DNA of 34,694 bases. It comes from Spirogloea muscicola (lineage: Eukaryota > Streptophyta > Zygnematophyceae > Spirogloeales > Spirogloeaceae). A program made the translations under genes and the position numbers. Positions 30,501 to 34,694 of the stretch are shown here, in pieces. The notes under the pieces are model-generated. The model worked only from the letters and a program-made list of their open reading frames with translations, was not told the DNA's origin and searched no databases. The stretch spans positions 535,650 to 570,343 of the forward strand of contig WELB01000092.1 of the NCBI GenBank assembly GCA_009602725.1, read 5' to 3'. Numbering within the stretch: position 1 is the first letter of the stretch; each line of letters opens with the position of its first letter.

Positions 30501-33500
30501 TCCTTATTCATCATCACTTCGATGATGAATAATCAAGCTCCTTAACTGAAGTACTTACTGAGTGTAGTTATTTGCGCTTGACATCGATTTAGGTTAGCAT
30601 CCGCGAACTCGTCACAGAGGAGGAGCTGGTGAAGCGCTCAGAGGAGTTCGAGGCAGCTATTGCTGGCGGAGAGAAGACCACCATGCTCTCTTTCTGTGAT
30701 GTAAAGGCTGCAGCAGCAGAGTAAATTTCTGTCCTCAGCCAGAGGAACCTTGGTGTGGATTAGGCATGGACTTGGGTTTGCGCTGCTGTGTCCACTTATC
30801 CAGGCTCTGACCCACATTGCTGCATATCTGGGGTCAGGTCACCAGATGAAGCGGAGATCTGGACTTTCTTGAAGATTCTATTTGAAGAAGATTCGAGAGG
30901 GAAGCTCCGCTCTCACCTTGTGCCAGGACTGGAGTTGCCCAGCGGCAATCCGGCAACCTCAGAGGGGGCGGCAGAGGCTCTCGCCACAGACATGGACGAG
31001 CTCAGCATGAAGGCAGAGGATGTGTCAGAGCCTGCGCAAGATGAGGCAGCGAGCGAGGCCACCCCGAGTCTGGCTCTTCCCGAGGACAACGGTGTGGACT
31101 TTTTTGAGAATCTGCAAGCCTCTCCCAAGCCGACGGAGATGCCGCAGGAGCCAGATCATGTGCAGCTCGCGGCAGACGCACTTCAAGATGGGCCGACTGA
31201 CAATGTTGTTGCAGAGACAGACGCTGCAGAGGACGTAGAGGGCGAGACGGCAGTGCAGCAAGCTCTCGTCGCAGGCAACATAGAGGTGGCCGTCAAGAAG
31301 TGCCTGGACATGGACAGGATGGCCGATGCCCTCATCCTGGCATCTGTCGGAGGCTCAGAGATGTGGAGCAAGGTACAGAATGAGTACATGCAGCGGAACA
31401 AGCGGCCGTACATGCAGGTGGTGAGGGCGGTTGTCAACAACGACCTCGCAGGACTGGTGAAACTGCGACCGCAGCAGCTCTGGAAGGAGACACTGGCTCT
31501 CCTGTGCACGCATGCGAGAGAGGACGAATGGCCGAGCCTATGTGATGCCCTGGCCGAGCGATTGCAAGGAGCCCAGAACCTCCAGGCGGCAATGCTATGT
31601 TTTGTGGTGGCGGGCAATACGGATGGAGCGATCTCGATTTGGTCCAAGAAGCTCGGCTCTGGACACACGAGCAGCTCATTGCCTGTTGATGCATTGCAGG
31701 TAGGACCTCAACATCCTCATCTCAATGACATCCATGACGTTGTTCATAAAGTCATGCATTGGTTGTAATTTTCACATAGTGTGTGGCCGGCTGGGTCCAG
31801 TACCTCGAATTTCAAGTGGTGTTGTACCTGACCCTTGGAAGCCTTGAGCAACTTGCAGGATCTGATGGAGAAAGCCATTGTCTTAGGCCTCGCAACTGGC
31901 AAGCGGAAGGTCAGCCCGGTCATGGCGAAGCTGGTGGGAAGCTATGTGGAGCTGCTGGCAGGCCAGGGCCGCTTGAACACTGCTATGGAGTACTTGACGC
32001 TGCTGCCGACCGATGACATCCCGTCCGAGCTGGCAAGTCTGCACGACCGCATCAATGGCAGCGGCCAAGGTTCCAACGACAAAGCCAATAGCCCATTTAA
32101 GCTGAACCAAGGCTTCAGCTCTCTAGATATAAGTCCTTTCATTGTTTCTCTTTCTGAGAGTCCTCATGCAACTGTTGTGCAAATGTGTACTGTGACATTC
32201 GTCTTACGCAGCCTTCCTACTCATGAAATGCCCGTGACAAGCTCATTGTATTACATTACTTGTTTAACATCCTATAACACAATCTACTTCAAATATCGGA
32301 GTTGCACACCCTGCAATACATTTCAGACACTTACCAGTGTTTGCGTGACGCTGTCATGCATCCGTGGGGCTGTTGTGCCAGTGTCTGTGAGCAGGATGAG
32401 CCAGCAACCTGCAAGCCAGCCGGCTCCTCCTGCCAGCTACACAGCAACAGCACAACCGCAGCTGCAGGCACCATTCAGCAGCAGCTACTCCGCATATGCC
32501 AACGCCCCAGCCTATTCTGCATCAGCATTTTCGGCACAGCCGCAGCCCACAGCGTCGTACCAGTCAATGCAGCCTATGCAGCCGATGCAACCAATGCAGC
32601 CAGCATACACGGCGCCGGCACCGCCACCACCCACCTACTTCCAGCCAGAGCCGCTAGCCAAGGAGGTGGCGCCGCCAGTGCTGGCGAGCTATGCACAGCA
32701 GTATCAGGCACCGCCGCCACTGCCCGAGGCCCAGCATGTGCAGCAGCCGTTGGTGCCGCAGCGGGCGCCACCTTTGACCGCTGCCGCTGCTATCCAGCAG
32801 CACTTTATCCCGCAGCCCTCTCAGCCACTGCCCTCGACGGCGTACTCACAAGGTGGCCAGTCAAGCCCCACCGGTCCACCGCAGCCCAGAGGGATGCCGT
32901 CCTACGGCGGTGCAGTGCCGCCTACTTCTCAATTTAACCCGCAGCCACCCCCGCCACTCCGCTACACAGAGCAATACCAGCAACCCATGTCCACCTTTGC
33001 GCCACCTGCACCTCTGGTGAGCCCACATTGCAATTGTACTCACTTACAGCAGACATATGTCCACTTGCGTCAATCGCAATTGCTAGCTTCTCACCCAGGC
33101 CCTGTGTCTGGAGCTCTGCTGGAAAAGTGCGTAGAATCTTTGGGCCTCGGTAGAAGACTTGCTGGCACTGACCAGAGTACCTCGTTTGGCAGGTTGCACC
33201 TCCCCCAAGTGGCCCTCCGCCTCAACCGACCCTCATGGCGGCCGGTGCGCGGCCGGGCCCCCGGCCGGTCTCCTTTGTGCCAACCACACTGCCGGCAACC
33301 ATGCAGCCAGCACATCTACAGGTGCACCAGCCTTGAGTACCTTGGTTTAATCGCCAAGAGTACTCCACAACAGATTACTACTCTCCCCGTACTTGTGCGG
33401 AGCTTGAAGCATGGAGAGAAGCTGCCAAATCATGAAGTGACTTTTGACAAGCTTCGACTTTGTCGCTTGCATCATTCTTCTGCGAGCTCGGCAGAGCTCC

Positions 33501-34580
33501 TTCCTTGTAGTGGGCCATCTCGGCGTCCTCTGATTAATTGTTGTACTGAATGACTCATATCTGGTGCCGAAGGTCACTTGCAAGCCAGTTCAATTTGGCA
33601 CATATCTCTGAGAGACCGAACTTGCGCTTTATTTGTGTCCTGCCCTGCAGGGGCCTGCTGCAGCACAAGGTGAGCCCTCACCAGCTGCGGCGCCGCCACC
33701 ACTGGTCCAAGCGGCGCCGCCGGCCCCGCCCCCCACTGTGCAGACGGCCGACACCTCCAATATTGCAAGTGAGATACAATGGGCACCTGCAATTCGTCCA
33801 GAGACTCTACTTTGCCACATAGGTTGCTTCGTTTGGTGAAGAAACACAAGTGTGGCATCCGATGTCATGCTGCTGCTCAGTGCTTGCGCCGAGCTTGCCT
33901 TGCAGATGAGCTGAAGCCCGCTGTGGCCACGCTGACGCGTCTCTTCAATGACACGAGCGATGCGCTGGGAGGCGCCAAGGCAATCCCAAGCAAGAAACGA
34001 GAGATTGACGACAACTCCCGCAAGCTGGGCGCGCTGTTTGGCAAGCTCAATGCCAAGGACATCTCGCCTTCCGTCTCGTCCAAGCTCCTGCAGCTTTGCC
34101 AGGCGCTGGATGCAGGCGATTATGCGTCCGCTCTTCACATGCAGGTGAGCCTGTTGCCTTACGTTGCCCTTCCTGCTTTCGATGGCACTGCGGGCCTCAG
34201 TGCGGAATAGCTGGTCTGCATAGGGCACTGCTTGAGGAAGTGATGCAGCCATATAGGACTTCATGTCTTCAGCTGGAGCAGCTGTTGACAAGGCAGGACA
34301 TTCTGAGACTCCACATAACAGTGTACACTGAGTACTCAAGGAAGTGCAGATTGATGTTCCAGCATATCTGAAGCAGTGCAACCTGAGCAGGGCAGCAGTA
34401 AGTGCATTGCCAGCAGCTCGCCTCGCAATCGGCCACCAGGTCCACCATCTGATGAGCTTCTCCGTATCTGCCGCTTGTCGCTTCATTCAGGTGATGCTTA
34501 CGACGAGCGACTGGGACGAGTGCAGCGCCTGGTTGACTGCCCTCAAGCGCATGATCAAGACGCGCCAGGCTGCCAAGTAG
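27518..34580 (+). CDS. SEC31: SEC31, COPII outer-coat subunit (19 exons)
   Basis: Forms the COPII cage with SEC13 for ER-to-Golgi export. Exons: 27518-27840, 28041-28098, 28310-28432, 28525-28621, 28796-28832, 29048-29156, 29314-29371, 29544-29641, 29878-29997, 30132-30201, 30384-30490, 30593-30720, 30838-31699, 31859-32069, 32382-33016, 33193-33321, 33651-33768, 33906-34144, 34491-34580. They join in phase to 1,203 residues, the usual size. WD40 propeller about 1-345 ([53 protein letters not shown]). The SEC13-completing insertion motif follows at about 372-395 ([19 protein letters not shown]). Then an alpha-solenoid (about 400-800, with [15 protein letters not shown] and [10 protein letters not shown]), a Pro/Gln-rich region (about 800-1095) and the C-terminal helical domain. 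All introns are GT-AG. ATG 27518 is preferred over 27506 by alignment. Exon 15's acceptor was chosen by phase. Confidence 0.95.
29372..29401 (+). repeat. 15-bp tandem duplication of a SEC31 5' splice site
   Basis: GTACCAACAGGATAA occurs twice head to tail, and the first copy begins exactly at the donor of SEC31 intron 7. The duplication therefore creates a second identical GTACCA donor 15 bases downstream. Using it would add five residues to the WD40 region in frame. Confidence 0.9.
30504..30532 (+). repeat. Perfect 12-bp hairpin inside SEC31 intron 11
   Basis: TTATTCATCATC (30504-30515) and GATGATGAATAA (30521-30532) are exact reverse complements with an ACTTC loop. They lie 13 bases after the donor of a 102-base intron. 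Its closeness to the donor could affect splicing. Confidence 0.9.
32070..32381 (+). other. SEC31 intron 14: stop-free and a multiple of three
   Basis: The intron is 312 bases, opens GTTCCA, ends TGCCAG, and stays open in the coding frame. Retention would insert 104 residues, Ser/Thr/Cys-rich and unlike SEC31, just before the Pro-rich region. Its base composition is AT-richer than flanking exons, which supports it being an intron. Confidence 0.65.
32567..32602 (+). repeat. Four tandem Met-Gln-Pro codon triplets in SEC31
   Basis: Four 9-base units of the form ATGCA(G/A)CC(N) encode MQP repeats in the Pro/Gln-rich linker. It is a small in-frame coding repeat that tolerates unit gain or loss. 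Confidence 0.9.
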
Positions 34581-34694
34581 TTGGTCGTTCTGATTATTGC
34601 TTGCCCTCTACTCCTGGATTGCTACATTAGCAGAGATAAGAGCAACGACTTGAAATGGGGTCCAAGCCAAGCTCAGTAGCAATCGCTGTCGACT
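34581..34694 (+). other. 3' flank of SEC31
   Basis: The last 114 bases follow the SEC31 TAG and should be 3' UTR and downstream DNA. No gene, repeat or clear polyadenylation signal was seen. Confidence 0.6.

Noticed and set aside
30521-30560. Box C (ATGATGA) and box D (CTGA) resembling a C/D snoRNA in SEC31 intron 11
   Set aside because: Boxes are only about 15-30 bases apart, no terminal stem, and the C-box is simply one arm of the hairpin.
32302-32937. 211-codon alternative frame over the SEC31 Pro-rich exon
   Set aside because: The frame giving Pro/Gln/Tyr-rich SEC31-like sequence joins in phase with exons 14 and 16; this one does not.
1-34694. CRISPR arrays, insertion sequences, rRNA genes, bacterial operons
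   Set aside because: None seen; the window is intron-dense eukaryotic nuclear DNA.

Overview
This window looks like nuclear DNA from a photosynthetic eukaryote, most likely a green alga. Three of its four genes are split into many short exons by GT-AG introns whose acceptors are mostly TGCAG/GCAG. Exons are GC-rich, introns are closer to balanced, and GCG/GGC triplet runs occur near gene starts. The plant-style TIR domain in the first gene fits Viridiplantae. The class (for example Trebouxiophyceae) cannot be fixed from the sequence, and the long-form CysRS, unlike the short land-plant enzyme, leaves other algal lineages possible.

Layout: (1) 430-4032, plus strand: a TIR-NB-ARC-TPR protein of about 1,200 residues, essentially intron-free and very GC-rich. 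It is the accessory, immune-receptor-like gene of the window. (2) 4033-5455: an intergenic region with a perfect 13-bp hairpin, a roughly 116-bp tandem duplication and two copies of an element also found upstream of the TIR gene. (3) 5456-11956, plus strand: cytosolic-type cysteinyl-tRNA synthetase, 22 exons, about 790 residues. (4) 12128-27116, minus strand: the rRNA-processing factor RRP5, 42 exons by my reconstruction and about 2,061 residues, with many S1 repeats, an acidic linker and C-terminal HAT repeats. It converges on CysRS with only 171 bp between the stop codons. (5) 27518-34580, plus strand: the COPII outer-coat protein SEC31, 19 exons and about 1,203 residues. It is divergent from RRP5 across a 401-bp shared promoter carrying a (GGC)13 run.

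The exon models were built by hand, by joining conserved protein blocks at splice sites and checking that phases match. Every junction keeps frame, and the CysRS, RRP5 and SEC31 totals are exact multiples of three. A few junctions (RRP5 exons 24-26, CysRS exon 5, SEC31 exon 15) remain model choices.

Three genes are growth housekeeping genes (tRNA charging, ribosome assembly, ER export) and need not cooperate directly. The less expected items are the algal TIR-NB-ARC-TPR receptor, a GGGCTGG-centred element upstream of three genes, four GC-AG introns within RRP5, and two SEC31 introns with unusual structure (a duplicated 5' splice site and a perfect hairpin).
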